A stretch of DNA of 64,000 nucleotides from Mycolicibacterium hippocampi (GCF_010723735.1 NZ_BLLB01000002.1:3410001-3474000), one strand, 5' to 3'; positions 11,133 through 20,282 are shown, counted from the first letter of the stretch. Notes: generated from the letters alone by a model not told the origin. A program made the numbers and translations.

Positions 11133-11583
11133 TCGGGCGGATCACCGAGACGTCGACTCGGACGATCGCGCTGTCCGGCCACAATGTGCGGCTGCGGATC
11201 CGCCGCAGCTTCTCGCGCAGCGACAGGTTCCGGTGCACGTTGGTCACTCCGGGGACCTTCAGCATCGGCACGGTGTTCCACTGCCAGCCGTAGCGCCGGC
11301 GCAGGGCGCTGTTCGCCGATTCAGCGTCGTCGCCGGAGAGCAGTGTGGCCCGACCTCGCATGGTGGGGCTGCCTTCGAGTACCCGGCCGCGGTGGTCGCA
11401 GGCGGTGAGTTCGACGTCGGGTCGAGCGAGAAGCCGGCGAGTCTTCGGGCCGATCTTTGTGCGGAACACCAACGACGAGCCGTCGAGGCAAAACCAGATC
11501 GGGGTGTCGACGGCCGTGCCGTCTCGACGGTAGGACCGCAGGAGGAGGTATCTGGCTTCGGATAAGGCGTCGACGGTGTCCAC
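11065..11583 (-). CDS. PPOX-class, probably F420-dependent, oxidoreductase
   Basis: A small split-barrel protein of about 172 residues. [25 protein letters not shown] followed by [23 protein letters not shown] and MRGRA is the pattern of the Rv2061-type PPOX/F420 family; key parts are the RRDG turn and the [10 protein letters not shown] loop. The substrate is unknown. GTG 11583 is preferred because a TTG at 11616 would lie inside the MerR palindrome. The last 23 residues are Pro/Arg/Ser-rich and come from sequence antisense to the dnaE1 end, so the original stop may have been lost. Divergent from merR. Confidence 0.8.
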   Translation of the reverse strand: MDTVDALSEARYLLLRSYRRDGTAVDTPIWFCLDGSSLVFRTKIGPKTRRLLARPDVELTACDHRGRVLEGSPTMRGRATLLSGDDAESANSALRRRYGWQWNTVPMLKVPGVTNVHRNLSLREKLRRIRSRTLWPDSAIVRVDVSVIRPINRPGSRGPTAPSGRPSMPRTG

Positions 11584-11606
11584 GAGGATCAGCGAACCAC
11601 TTAGAG

Positions 11607-11621
11607 TTGACTTCAAGTCAA
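11607..11621. promoter_or_regulatory. 15-base palindrome, probable MerR-type operator
   Basis: TTGACTTCAAGTCAA is symmetric on all seven outer pairs. It lies between the divergent PPOX and MerR-family genes, 14 bases upstream of the regulator's ATG. ACTT/AAGT half-sites are typical of MerR-family targets, and the TTGACT arm can double as a -35. No TANNNT -10 with correct spacing was found. Function inferred. Confidence 0.6.
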
Positions 11622-11635
11622 GGGTTCGAGGTGTA

Positions 11636-12022
11636 ATGAAGGCTCACACGATCGGGGACATCGCGCGCCGGGCGAGAATCGCGCCGACGACGTTGCGCTA
11701 TTACGAGAAACTCGGCCTGATCACGCCGTCGGCGCGGGTTGGTGGTCAACGCCGTTACGACGATTCCGTGCTGACGCGCCTCGAAGTCATCCGGTTGTGC
11801 AAGTCCGCGGGATTCACCTTGGCCGAGATCCAGGTCCTCTATGCCGACGAGATGCCGGGGCGACCCGCCAGTCGGGCGTTGGCCGAGGCGAAGCTGATCG
11901 AGATCGACGCGCGTATGGCGGAGTTGGCCATGGCGAGGAAGACCGTCGAGTGGGGGATGCGCTGCACGTGTCCGTCTATCGACGCATGCACATGCGGAGT
12001 TCACCGACCCGAGCCCGGTTGA
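11636..12022 (+). CDS. MerR-family regulator with C-terminal cysteine cluster
   Basis: 128 residues. The N-terminal winged helix is standard MerR: TIGDIARRARIAPTTLRYYE, then LGLITPSARVGGQRRYD. A dimerisation helix follows. The C-terminus holds CTCPSIDACTC (C-x-C-x5-C-x-C), which suggests sensing by metal or redox. This differs from the SoxR Fe-S motif (C-x2-C-x-C-x5-C) and from CueR. ATG 11636 starts at the conserved fold. The palindrome just upstream and the divergent flavoprotein gene suggest local regulation. The ligand cannot be named. Confidence 0.88.
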   Translation: MKAHTIGDIARRARIAPTTLRYYEKLGLITPSARVGGQRRYDDSVLTRLEVIRLCKSAGFTLAEIQVLYADEMPGRPASRALAEAKLIEIDARMAELAMARKTVEWGMRCTCPSIDACTCGVHRPEPG

Positions 12023-12031
12023 TCTCGACGC

Positions 12032-12259
12032 TCAGCGTGAGGAGCCGGCCAACCCCAGGACGAGCCAAACCAACGTGCCGACGCCTGCGCCGCTGAGGAC
12101 CGCGGTGGCGGCGGTGGTGGTCGCCACCATGACCACCGCGAACACCAGCAGACCGACCAGCAGGGCCAGCACCTTGTAGGCGGGCCACGGCACCCCGGCA
12201 ACCGACACCGTCGAGGCCGGATGCGTCACGGCCTCGCGGAACTGTTCGGCGGTGGTCAT
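12032..12259 (-). CDS. Small membrane protein, function unknown
   Basis: 75 residues: a short polar N-terminus (MTTAEQFREAVTHPAS), then two hydrophobic helices (about residues 26-50 and 56-73) with a tight turn. I recognise no family. Reality is supported by a promoter with TATCGT 7 bases before the ATG, normal mycobacterial composition and the two-helix topology. It converges with merR (9-base gap) and is divergent from ilvA. It could be a small inner-membrane accessory protein. Confidence 0.6.
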   Translation of the reverse strand: MTTAEQFREAVTHPASTVSVAGVPWPAYKVLALLVGLLVFAVVMVATTTAATAVLSGAGVGTLVWLVLGLAGSSR

Positions 12260-12272
12260 AAAAATGACGATA
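12260..12272 (-). promoter_or_regulatory. Leaderless promoter of the small membrane gene
   Basis: TATCGT (12272-12267, minus strand) is followed by 7 bases and the ATG at 12259, so transcription should begin at the start codon. The palindrome at 12287-12302 falls over the -35 position. Confidence 0.45.
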
Positions 12273-12286
12273 GCTCGTACGAAAGG

Positions 12287-12302
12287 TTTCGGCTAGCCGA
12301 AA
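12287..12302. promoter_or_regulatory. Perfect 16-base palindrome
   Basis: TTTCGGCTAGCCGAAA is fully self-complementary. It lies in the 143-base gap between the small membrane gene and ilvA. Two more GGCTAG copies follow at 12326 and 12335. It is too short-looped to be a hairpin terminator and is better explained as a dimeric repressor site. No regulator is assigned. Confidence 0.55.
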
Positions 12303-12402
12303 TCCCGATTGTGGACGAGCGATTTGGCTAGTCCGGCTAGCTGTCGGACGTGCCGGCTGAATCCGTTTTTGCTGCGGTGCGCTGCGGTGGCACCATTGTG
12401 CG

Positions 12403-13692
12403 GTGTCCGCTGAGCTGAGCCAGAGCCTTCGCATCGATCCCGAGGCGCCGTTGCGTGCCTCGGATGTCGACGAGGCAGCCCGGCGAATTTCCAGCGTGGT
12501 GTCCCGCACGCCGTTGCAGCTCAGCGATCGGTTGTCGGCACTGACCGGTGCGCAGGTCTACCTGAAGCGCGAGGACCTGCAGGAAGTGCGCTCGTACAAG
12601 CTGCGGGGTGCCTACAACCTGTTGATGCAGCTGAGTCCCGAAGAGAAGGCCGCCGGGGTGGTGTGCTCGTCCGCCGGCAACCATGCCCAGGGTTTCGCCC
12701 TGGCATGCCGGTCGATGGGGGTGCACGGGCGCGTTTACGTTCCGGCCAAGACGCCGAAGCAGAAGCGCAACCGGATCCGCTATCACGGCGGCGACTACAT
12801 CGAGCTGATCGTGGGCGGCAAGACCTACGACATGGCGGCCGAGGCTGCCCGCGAGGACGTCGCGCGCACCGGCGCGACGCTGGTACCGCCGTACGACGAT
12901 CTCCGCACGATGGCCGGCCAGGGAACGATCGCGGTCGAGGTCCTCGACCAACTCGGCGGCGAGCCGGACCTGATGATCGTGCCGGTCGGCGGGGGCGGGT
13001 GCATCAGCGGGATCACCACCTACCTGGCGGAGCGGACGACCACGACCTCGGTCCTCGGGGTGGAGCCGGCCGGTGCAGCGGCGCTGGTGGCCGCGCTGGC
13101 CAGCGGAACGCCGGTGACACTCGAGCACGTCGACCAGTTCGTCGACGGGGCGGCCGTCGCCCGGGTGGGGACGCTGCCGTTCGCCGCGCTGTCGGCGGCC
13201 GGGGACATGGTGTCCATCACCACCGTCGACGAGGGTGCGGTGTGCACCGCGATGCTCGACCTGTACCAGAACGAAGGCATCATCGCCGAACCGGCGGGCG
13301 CGCTGTCGGTGGCGGCGCTGCTCGACGCCGACATCCAGCCGGGCTCGACGGTGGTCTGCCTGATCTCCGGCGGCAACAACGACGTGTCCCGCTACGGCGA
13401 GGTCCTCGAGCGCTCCCTGGTGCACCTGGGGCTCAAGCATTACTTCCTGGTCGATTTCCCGCAGGAGCCCGGCGCGCTGCGCCGGTTCCTCGATGAGGTG
13501 CTCGGCCCGAACGACGACATCACGTTGTTCGAGTACGTCAAGCGCAACAACCGCGAGACCGGCGAGGCGCTCGTCGGTATCGAGATGGGGTCGGCGTCGG
13601 ATCTGGAGGGGCTGATCGCGCGGATGCAGACCTCGGAGTGCCACGTCGAACTGCTCGAGCCGGGTTCGCCCACGTACCGCTATCTGACCTGA
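12403..13692 (+). CDS. ilvA: Threonine dehydratase (biosynthetic)
   Basis: A PLP enzyme that deaminates threonine to 2-oxobutanoate, the first step towards isoleucine. 429 residues, the same as M. tuberculosis IlvA. The PLP lysine is in VRSYKLRGAYN, the cofactor phosphate loop is VGGGGCISG, and one C-terminal ACT-like regulatory domain follows (FLVDFPQEPGALRRFLDEV, about residues 345-429), shorter than the double ACT of E. coli IlvA. GTG 12403. The stop overlaps the next gene (TGATG). Confidence 0.95.
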   Translation: MSAELSQSLRIDPEAPLRASDVDEAARRISSVVSRTPLQLSDRLSALTGAQVYLKREDLQEVRSYKLRGAYNLLMQLSPEEKAAGVVCSSAGNHAQGFALACRSMGVHGRVYVPAKTPKQKRNRIRYHGGDYIELIVGGKTYDMAAEAAREDVARTGATLVPPYDDLRTMAGQGTIAVEVLDQLGGEPDLMIVPVGGGGCISGITTYLAERTTTTSVLGVEPAGAAALVAALASGTPVTLEHVDQFVDGAAVARVGTLPFAALSAAGDMVSITTVDEGAVCTAMLDLYQNEGIIAEPAGALSVAALLDADIQPGSTVVCLISGGNNDVSRYGEVLERSLVHLGLKHYFLVDFPQEPGALRRFLDEVLGPNDDITLFEYVKRNNRETGEALVGIEMGSASDLEGLIARMQTSECHVELLEPGSPTYRYLT

Positions 13693-14108
13693 TGGCGGCC
13701 GGTTGCCCATACTGCGGCGTGGATGACTGTGAGACGAAGTTCCACGCATGCCTGGACCGGGACTTCTCCGACCCGGAATACGGTGTGGTGCACCATCTGA
13801 CGGTCAGTACATACATGCTGCAACACGGTCGCTACACCGATGAAAATGTGCACGCCATGGCTGAATTCGTCCTGGCCTACCTCGACGAACCCCCGAACCA
13901 ACACGCCCGCAGTGAGATTCGGCAGCGTTCTGATGGTTCGCGCCGCATCATCCGGCGCGGCGAGGAGTCCCGGTCGCTTGTCCTGCGCTGCCAGGACTCG
14001 ATCGGCGACGTCGATTTGTCGACACCGGAGAACTATCGGACCTCGGTTCGCCGCTGGGCAGAGGCGGTGGCCCGGGCCGCGCGGGGGCCGTCGCGGGTGT
14101 CGGACTAA
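13692..14108 (+). CDS. DUF5946-family protein
   Basis: 138 residues. The N-terminus CPYCGVDDCETKFHACLDRDF, then VHHLTVSTYMLQHGRYT, is the pattern of DUF5946: a CxxC near the start, an acidic 'D/E-F' segment and a conserved H-LTVD/S-Y-xLQH motif. CxxC plus the later Cys and His residues could bind metal. No function is known. The ATG lies in the ilvA stop (TGATG), so it is probably co-translated with ilvA. Its end overlaps the convergent treZ by 4 bases. Confidence 0.75.
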   Translation: MAAGCPYCGVDDCETKFHACLDRDFSDPEYGVVHHLTVSTYMLQHGRYTDENVHAMAEFVLAYLDEPPNQHARSEIRQRSDGSRRIIRRGEESRSLVLRCQDSIGDVDLSTPENYRTSVRRWAEAVARAARGPSRVSD

Positions 14109-15838
14109 CCGGGTCTGCGGACGATCGCGACAGAATGGCCGGCAAGCCGGGTGCGGTCGCCGCCGGTCTCCGGTTCCTCCCAGGCCAGCACTACCTCGCC
14201 GGTGACGGGAACGTCCACCGGCAGGTCGCCGAGATTGCATGCGATGGTGAAGTTGCCGCGGTGCATGACGATCCACCGCCGATCTTCGTCGTAGGTGATC
14301 TTCAGGTGATCCAGCCAGGGATCGCCGAAGTCGGACTCGCTGCGGCGCAACGCGATCAGGCTGCGATAGAAGGAGAGCAGCCGGGCGTGCTCACCGTCGC
14401 CGACCTCGTCCCAGTTCAGCTTCGAGCGCTCGAACGTCGCCGGGTCCTGTGGGTCGGGGATCTCGTCGGCGTCCCAGCCGTGCTCGGCGAACTCCTTCTT
14501 GCGGCCCTCCGCTGTTGCCCGGGCCAGCTCGGGTTCGGGATGGGAGCTGAAGAACTGGAACGGCGACGACGATGCCCACTCCTCACCCATGAACAGCATC
14601 GCCGTGTAGGGGGAGCCGAGCGCGAGTGCCGCCTTGACCGCGAGCTGGCCGGTGGTCAGGTTCTGCGACGGCCGGTCACCGATCGCACGGTTGCCCACCT
14701 GGTCGTGGGTCAGCGTGTAGGCCAGCAGGCGGGTGGCCGGGATCGTCGCGGTGTCCAGTGGCCGTCCGTGCCGACGGTGCCGGAACGACGAGTAGGTGCC
14801 CGCGTGGAAGTAGCCGTGCTGGAGGGTTTGTGCGAGCGTCTCGAGGGTGCCGAAGTCGCCGTAGTAGCCCTGTCGTTCACCGGAGACAGCGGAGTGGATC
14901 GCGTGGTGGATGTCGTCGTCCCACTGGGCGGTCATGCCGAGACCACCCTGGTCGCGCGGCGTGATCAGCCTCGGATCGTTCATGTCGCTCTCGGCGATCA
15001 GCGACAGCGGCCGCCCCACTTCGGCTGCCAGCGCATCGGTCTCGGCCGACAGCTCCTCGAGTATGTGGATGGCCGTGGTGTCCACCAGGGCGTGAACCGC
15101 GTCCAGCCGCAGCCCGTCGGCGTGGAAGTCACGCATCCAGCGCAGCGCACAATCGAGGATGTAGCGGCGCACCGGGTCGGCGTCGGCGTCGGCGATGTTG
15201 ATCGACTCGCCCCAGGGGTTGCTGCCCGTCGACAGATAGGGCCCGAACTCGGGCAGGTAGTTCCCCGACGGGCCGAGGTGGTTGAACACCGCGTCGATCA
15301 GCACACCGAGCCCGCGGGCGTGGCAGGCGTCGATCAACCGGATCAGTGCGTCGGGGCCACCGTAGGGTTCGTGCACCGCGTACCAGAGGACCCCGTCGTA
15401 GCCCCAGCCGTGCGTTCCACCGAACGCATTGACGGGCATCAGCTCGACGAAGTCGACGCCGAGATCGAGCAGGTGTTCCAGCTTCTCGATCGCCGAATCG
15501 AATGTCCCCTCGGCGGTGAACGTCCCGACGTGCAGCTCGTAGATCACCGCGCCCTCGATGGAGCGCCCTTGCCACCCGTCGTCGGTCCACGCCTCAGGCG
15601 AGGGATGCCACAGCTGCGAACGTTCGTGCACGCCTTCGGGCTGGCGCGGCGACCGAGGATCGGGCAACACTTTGGGGCCGTCGCCGACGACGAATCCGTA
15701 GCGGGCGTCGGCAGCGACGTCGGCAACCGCGTGCCACCAGCCGTCGTGGGTGCGCGTCATCGGGTGCAGCGCACCGTCGACGTCGAGGCGGACCCTGTCT
15801 GGTCGCGGCGCCCAGACGGTGAACTCGTGCTCAGCCAT
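14105..15838 (-). CDS. treZ: Malto-oligosyltrehalose trehalohydrolase
   Basis: A GH13 enzyme that releases trehalose from the maltooligosyl-trehalose made by TreY. 577 residues: an N-terminal carbohydrate-binding domain (EFTVWAPRPDRVRLDVDG), a (beta/alpha)8 barrel with ELHVGTFTAEGTFD, the nucleophile Asp in GLRLDAVHA and the acid/base Glu in LIAESDMNDPRL, then a C-terminal beta domain. ATG 15838 starts at the conserved domain and overlaps treY by 8 bases. Third gene of the treX-treY-treZ run. Confidence 0.95.
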   Translation of the reverse strand: MAEHEFTVWAPRPDRVRLDVDGALHPMTRTHDGWWHAVADVAADARYGFVVGDGPKVLPDPRSPRQPEGVHERSQLWHPSPEAWTDDGWQGRSIEGAVIYELHVGTFTAEGTFDSAIEKLEHLLDLGVDFVELMPVNAFGGTHGWGYDGVLWYAVHEPYGGPDALIRLIDACHARGLGVLIDAVFNHLGPSGNYLPEFGPYLSTGSNPWGESINIADADADPVRRYILDCALRWMRDFHADGLRLDAVHALVDTTAIHILEELSAETDALAAEVGRPLSLIAESDMNDPRLITPRDQGGLGMTAQWDDDIHHAIHSAVSGERQGYYGDFGTLETLAQTLQHGYFHAGTYSSFRHRRHGRPLDTATIPATRLLAYTLTHDQVGNRAIGDRPSQNLTTGQLAVKAALALGSPYTAMLFMGEEWASSSPFQFFSSHPEPELARATAEGRKKEFAEHGWDADEIPDPQDPATFERSKLNWDEVGDGEHARLLSFYRSLIALRRSESDFGDPWLDHLKITYDEDRRWIVMHRGNFTIACNLGDLPVDVPVTGEVVLAWEEPETGGDRTRLAGHSVAIVRRPG

Positions 15839-18125
15839 CGGCGCGCACCAACAATGCCACCGGCAGTGCGCCGAACAGCTCACCCGCCGGAATCTCGCCG
15901 GCGTGTGTCGAGCCGCTCAGGAGATCGTTCCAGTGTCCGTCGGGAAGCGCCAAGGTGGTCTCACCCCAACCGTTGTCGGCCAACCGGACCGTCCAGCGGC
16001 TGACGGCGACCAGCACGTCCTCACCGCGCAGGAACGCCACGATGTGTTCGGCGGCTTCGCCGTCAGCCGGCACCGGGCGGTACCCGCCGGACAGAAAGGT
16101 GTCGGGTCGTTGCTGTCGCAACTGCAACGCCGCGCGCACCACCCGCATCTTGGGATGCGAGTCGGCCGCCATCTCGTCGCGGCGCAGCGAGTAGTCGACC
16201 GGGCGTCGATTGTCGGGATCGACCAGGCTGTCCTCCCAGAGCTCGGTGCCCTGGTAGACGTCCGGAATGCCGGGCGCGGTCAGCGCGACGAGCTTCTGGC
16301 CCAGCGCATCTGTGCGGGCATGCTCGTCCAGTCTGGCCAGGGTTGCGGTCAGCTCCGCCGCGACCGGTCCGTCCAGCACCGCGTCCAGCCAGTCGTGCAC
16401 GGCAGCCTCGAACTCCACGTCGGGCTCGTTCCACGTCGTGTGCAGCGCGGCTTCCCGGATGGCCTTCTCCGCGTAGCCGTGAAGGCGTTGGCGCAGTTCG
16501 GTGCTCACGGTTCCGTCTGTAGGCCAGACACCGTAGATGTTCTGCCACAGGAACAGTCCGGTGAGCGGGTCGGGGGATGGGGTCGTCCGTTCCCAGCCCT
16601 GGATCAGCTCGCTCCACAGCGAGGGAACCTGCGACAGTACCCCGATGCGTGCGCGCACGTCCTCGCCGCGTTTGGTGTCGTGGGTGGTCAAGGTGGTCAT
16701 CGCGTGCGGCCACAGCGCTGCGCGGTCCGCGGCGCGCCGGTGGAATTCCGCGGCACTGACGCCGAAGTACTCCGGTTCGCCGCCTACCTCGTTGAGCGAC
16801 ACCAGCCTGGCGTCGCGGTAGAAGAGGCAGTCCTCCATCGCCTTCGCGGTGGCCGCTCCACACAGCTGCTGCAGTCGCACGCCCACCTCCGGGTTGCGGG
16901 TCGTGGCGGCCATCAAGAGCGCGAGCGGGTCGGCGAGTTCCGGCTGGGCCGAGGCGGTCTCGGCGACGGCGACCGGCAGTACCGACGTGAGCGTCAGGTA
17001 ATCCGAGCGGTAGACGCCGATGTTGCTCAGCAGGGCGGCCACCGCGTCGGGGAGCAGGTCGTGGTCACGTCCGGTGGCGGCGACGACCGCCCGGCGCAGT
17101 CGCCGCAACTCGCTGGCCAGCGTTTCGGTGACGGCTTTCACCTTGAGTCCGCGGGCGGTTTCGGCAGCCGCCGCATGGTCGCCGCCTGCTGAATCCACCA
17201 GGGCAGTCAGCGCTTCGGCACCGGACGGGTCCACGAACAGCCCACCCGCTTCGCGCAGCGCGTCGTACCCGGTGGTGCCTGCTACGGGCAGGCTGGGATC
17301 CAGCGGCTCGTCGACCGCGAGGATCTTCTCGACGACGATCCAGGCCTGCGGCCCCGCAACTTCTCGCAACCAGGTCAAATAGCCTGCAGGATCGGACAAC
17401 CCGTCCGGATGGTCGATGCGGATGCCGTCGACGAGGTTCTCGGCGAACCACCGGCGCACCTCGGCGTGGGTGGCGTCGAAGACCGCGCGGTCCTCTTGGC
17501 GCAGACCTGCCAGCGAGGTGATCGAGAAGAAGCGCCGATAGCCGCAGGATCCGTTGCGCCAGCCGATCAGCTTGTAGTGCTGGCGATCGTGGACCTCGGC
17601 GCCGGTGCCCTCTCCGGTGCCGGGCCAGATCGGGTACTCCAGGTCGCCGAGTCGGAGCACCTCGCCGTCGACCACCAGGTCGGCGACGTCGTCGTCAGAA
17701 CCCAGGACCGGCAACACGATTCGGCCGTCGGGGTCCAACGTCCAGTCGATGTCGAAGTACGAGCTGAAGGCCGACTCCCTGCCGTAGGTCAGCACGTCCC
17801 ACCACCACCGGTTCTGCCGGGGCACGTCGACGCCGACATGGTTGGGCACGATATCAACAATGAGGCCGATCTTCCGACTGTGCGCAGCGTCGGCGAGCCG
17901 TTGCAGACCTTCTGCGCCGCCGAGTTCGGCCGACACGGTGGTGGGGTCGGTGACGTCGTAGCCGTGGCTGGATCCCTCGGCCGCGGTGAGGATGGGTGAC
18001 AGGTAGAGGTGGGAGACACCGAGTTCGGCCAAGTAGTCGACGAGGTTCTCCGCGTCGGCGAAAGTGAACGCTTCCCCGCTGGCGGGGCCGCGCATCTGCA
18101 ACCGGTACGTCGACAGGATTCGCAT
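15831..18125 (-). CDS. treY: Malto-oligosyltrehalose synthase
   Basis: A GH13 isomerase that converts the reducing-end alpha-1,4 bond of maltodextrin into the alpha,alpha-1,1 bond of trehalose. 764 residues, the usual TreY length. STYRLQMR at the N-terminus, VDIVPNHVG, GIRIDHPDGLSDP (nucleophile) and IVVEKIL (acid/base Glu) are all visible. It starts 3 bases after the treX stop and overlaps treZ, so the three genes should be one transcript feeding glycogen-derived chains into trehalose. Confidence 0.96.
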   Translation of the reverse strand: MRILSTYRLQMRGPASGEAFTFADAENLVDYLAELGVSHLYLSPILTAAEGSSHGYDVTDPTTVSAELGGAEGLQRLADAAHSRKIGLIVDIVPNHVGVDVPRQNRWWWDVLTYGRESAFSSYFDIDWTLDPDGRIVLPVLGSDDDVADLVVDGEVLRLGDLEYPIWPGTGEGTGAEVHDRQHYKLIGWRNGSCGYRRFFSITSLAGLRQEDRAVFDATHAEVRRWFAENLVDGIRIDHPDGLSDPAGYLTWLREVAGPQAWIVVEKILAVDEPLDPSLPVAGTTGYDALREAGGLFVDPSGAEALTALVDSAGGDHAAAAETARGLKVKAVTETLASELRRLRRAVVAATGRDHDLLPDAVAALLSNIGVYRSDYLTLTSVLPVAVAETASAQPELADPLALLMAATTRNPEVGVRLQQLCGAATAKAMEDCLFYRDARLVSLNEVGGEPEYFGVSAAEFHRRAADRAALWPHAMTTLTTHDTKRGEDVRARIGVLSQVPSLWSELIQGWERTTPSPDPLTGLFLWQNIYGVWPTDGTVSTELRQRLHGYAEKAIREAALHTTWNEPDVEFEAAVHDWLDAVLDGPVAAELTATLARLDEHARTDALGQKLVALTAPGIPDVYQGTELWEDSLVDPDNRRPVDYSLRRDEMAADSHPKMRVVRAALQLRQQRPDTFLSGGYRPVPADGEAAEHIVAFLRGEDVLVAVSRWTVRLADNGWGETTLALPDGHWNDLLSGSTHAGEIPAGELFGALPVALLVRADG

Positions 18126-18128
18126 CTG

Positions 18129-20282
18129 TCAGGCGGTCTTTCGCAGGACGAGCAGGGAACGCGGTTGCACCGAGATCTTCTCTCCCGCGGCAACCACCAG
18201 TTCGGTGCTACCCGTCGGGTCGGCGGTGTCCAGGTCGGCCGTCCACTGCTGCGCATAGTAATCGGCCCGCGGTGCGACGAAGTCTTCCACTTCGTCATGA
18301 GAGTTGAAGCACAGCAGGAAGGAGTCGTCGGCGACGCGCTCGCCGCGCTCGTTGGGGGCCGGGATGGCCTGCCCGTTGAGGAACACCGCCACGCACTGTC
18401 CGAGTCCGGCCTCCCAGTCCTCTGCGGCCATCTCGTTGCCGGCCGGGGTGAGCCAGGCGATGTCCCTGGCCTGGGTACCGGTGCGGATAGGTTTGCCCTC
18501 GAAGAAGCGCCGGCGCCGGAACACCGGGTGGTCCCTGCGGAACCTGACCACCTTGCGGGTGAACTCCAGCAGGTCTGCGTTGGTCTCGCACAACGACCAG
18601 TCCATCCAGGACAGCTCGGAGTCCTGGCAGTAGACGTTGTTGTTGCCCCGCTGGGTTCGGCCGATCTCGTCACCGTGCGCGATCATCGGGGTGCCCTGCG
18701 ACAGCATCAGCGTGCCCATGATGTTGCGCATCTGCTTGGCCCGCAGATCGAGGATCGACCGGTCCTGCGTGGGCCCCTCCACGCCGCAGTTCCAGGACCG
18801 GTTGTGGCTCTCACCGTCTCGGTTGTCCTCGCCGTTGGCCTCGTTGTGCTTCTCGTTGTAGGACACCAGGTCGTTGAGGGTGAAGCCATCGTGGCAGGTG
18901 ACGAAGTTGATGCTGGCGCTGGGCCGTCGACCCGTCGCCTCATAGAGGTCCGACGACCCGGTCAGCCGGGATGCGAACTCACCCAGGGTTGCGGGCTCGC
19001 CCCGCCAGTAATCACGCACAGTGTCGCGATACTTCCCGTTCCATTCGGTCCACAAACCTGGGAAGTTCCCGACCTGGTAGCCGCCCTCGCCGATGTCCCA
19101 GGGCTCGGCGATCAACTTGACCTGGCTCACCACCGGATCCTGCTGGACGAGATCGAAGAACGCCGACAGTCGGTCCACGTCGTAGAACTCCCGAGCCAGG
19201 GTCGCGGCCAGGTCGAACCGGAACCCGTCGACGTGCATGTCGAGCACCCAGTACCGCAGCGAATCCATGATCAGTTGCAGCGTGTGCGGATGACGTGCGT
19301 TGAGACTGTTGCCGGTGCCGGTGAAGTCCTTGTAGTACCGGTTGTCGCCGTCGAGCAACCGGTAGTAGGCAGCGTTGTCGATGCCGCGGAAGTTGATGGT
19401 CGGCCCGAGATGGTTGCCCTCTGCGGTGTGGTTGTAGACCACGTCCAGGATCACCTCGATGCCCGCCTCGTGGAAGGCGCGCACCATCGTCTTGAACTCG
19501 GCCACCGCGCCGCCGGCATGCTTGTTCGCGGCGTACTGGTGATGGGGGGCGAAGAAGCCGAAGGTGTTGTAGCCCCAGTAGTTCCGCAGACCCAGCTGGA
19601 GCAGTCGATGATCGTGCAGGAACTGGTGCACCGGCATCAACTCGATCGCGGTGACGTTCAGCGATTTCAGGTGGTCGATGATCGCGGGGTGTGCCAGCCC
19701 GGCGTAGGTTCCGCGCAGTTCCTCGGGAACGCCCGGGTGCGCCTGCGTCATCCCTTTGACGTGCGCCTCGTAGATGACGGTCTCGTGGTAGGGCGTGCGG
19801 GGAGCGCGGTCGGACCCCCACTGGAAGAACGGGTTGATAACCACACTGGTCATGGTGTGCCCGAGCGAGTTGACCCGCGGCGGCTCACCCCCGCTGGCCA
19901 GGTCGTCGGCCCGCAGATCGTAGGAGAACAGCGCCTGGGTGAACTCGAATTCGCCGTGAAAAGACTTGCCGTACGGATCGAGTAGCAACTTGCTCGGGTC
20001 GCAGCGATGCCCGGACGACGGACTCCACGGGCCGTGTACGCGGTAGCCGTAACGCTGCCCCGGGGTCACCGTCGGTAGGTAGCAGTGCCACACGTAGCCG
20101 TCGACCTCCTCCAGGTCGATCCGGTGCTCGCGGCCGTCCTTGCCGATCAGGCACAGTTCCACCCGGTCGGCGACCTCGGAGAACAGCGAGAAGTTGGTGC
20201 CCGCGCCGTCATAAGTGGCGCCGAGGGGATAGGAGGAACCTGGCCAGACGGTCGGTGTGGACGCCGGTCCGGAGGGTGGCAT
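18129..20282 (-). CDS. treX: Glycogen debranching enzyme (isoamylase type)
   Basis: Cleaves alpha-1,6 branches of glycogen to supply linear chains to TreY. 717 residues from ATG 20282, which forms a TGATG overlap with the acyltransferase stop; a GTG at 20294 would add four residues. CBM48 N-domain (YPLGATYDGAGTNFSLFSE), then the GH13 barrel with DVVYNHTAEGNH, GFRFDLAATL (nucleophile) and LIAEPWD (acid/base). First trehalose gene of the run but apparently coupled to the membrane acyltransferase ahead of it. Confidence 0.96.
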   Translation of the reverse strand: MPPSGPASTPTVWPGSSYPLGATYDGAGTNFSLFSEVADRVELCLIGKDGREHRIDLEEVDGYVWHCYLPTVTPGQRYGYRVHGPWSPSSGHRCDPSKLLLDPYGKSFHGEFEFTQALFSYDLRADDLASGGEPPRVNSLGHTMTSVVINPFFQWGSDRAPRTPYHETVIYEAHVKGMTQAHPGVPEELRGTYAGLAHPAIIDHLKSLNVTAIELMPVHQFLHDHRLLQLGLRNYWGYNTFGFFAPHHQYAANKHAGGAVAEFKTMVRAFHEAGIEVILDVVYNHTAEGNHLGPTINFRGIDNAAYYRLLDGDNRYYKDFTGTGNSLNARHPHTLQLIMDSLRYWVLDMHVDGFRFDLAATLAREFYDVDRLSAFFDLVQQDPVVSQVKLIAEPWDIGEGGYQVGNFPGLWTEWNGKYRDTVRDYWRGEPATLGEFASRLTGSSDLYEATGRRPSASINFVTCHDGFTLNDLVSYNEKHNEANGEDNRDGESHNRSWNCGVEGPTQDRSILDLRAKQMRNIMGTLMLSQGTPMIAHGDEIGRTQRGNNNVYCQDSELSWMDWSLCETNADLLEFTRKVVRFRRDHPVFRRRRFFEGKPIRTGTQARDIAWLTPAGNEMAAEDWEAGLGQCVAVFLNGQAIPAPNERGERVADDSFLLCFNSHDEVEDFVAPRADYYAQQWTADLDTADPTGSTELVVAAGEKISVQPRSLLVLRKTA

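Noticed and set aside
11584..11616. TTG 11616 as the start of the PPOX gene
   Set aside because: It would place the start codon inside the MerR palindrome and add residues not typical of the family.
14135..19985. Long plus-strand frames (over 600 residues) opposite treZ, treY and treX
   Set aside because: The minus-strand genes have full domains and catalytic residues. The opposite frames are low-complexity shadows common in high-GC DNA.
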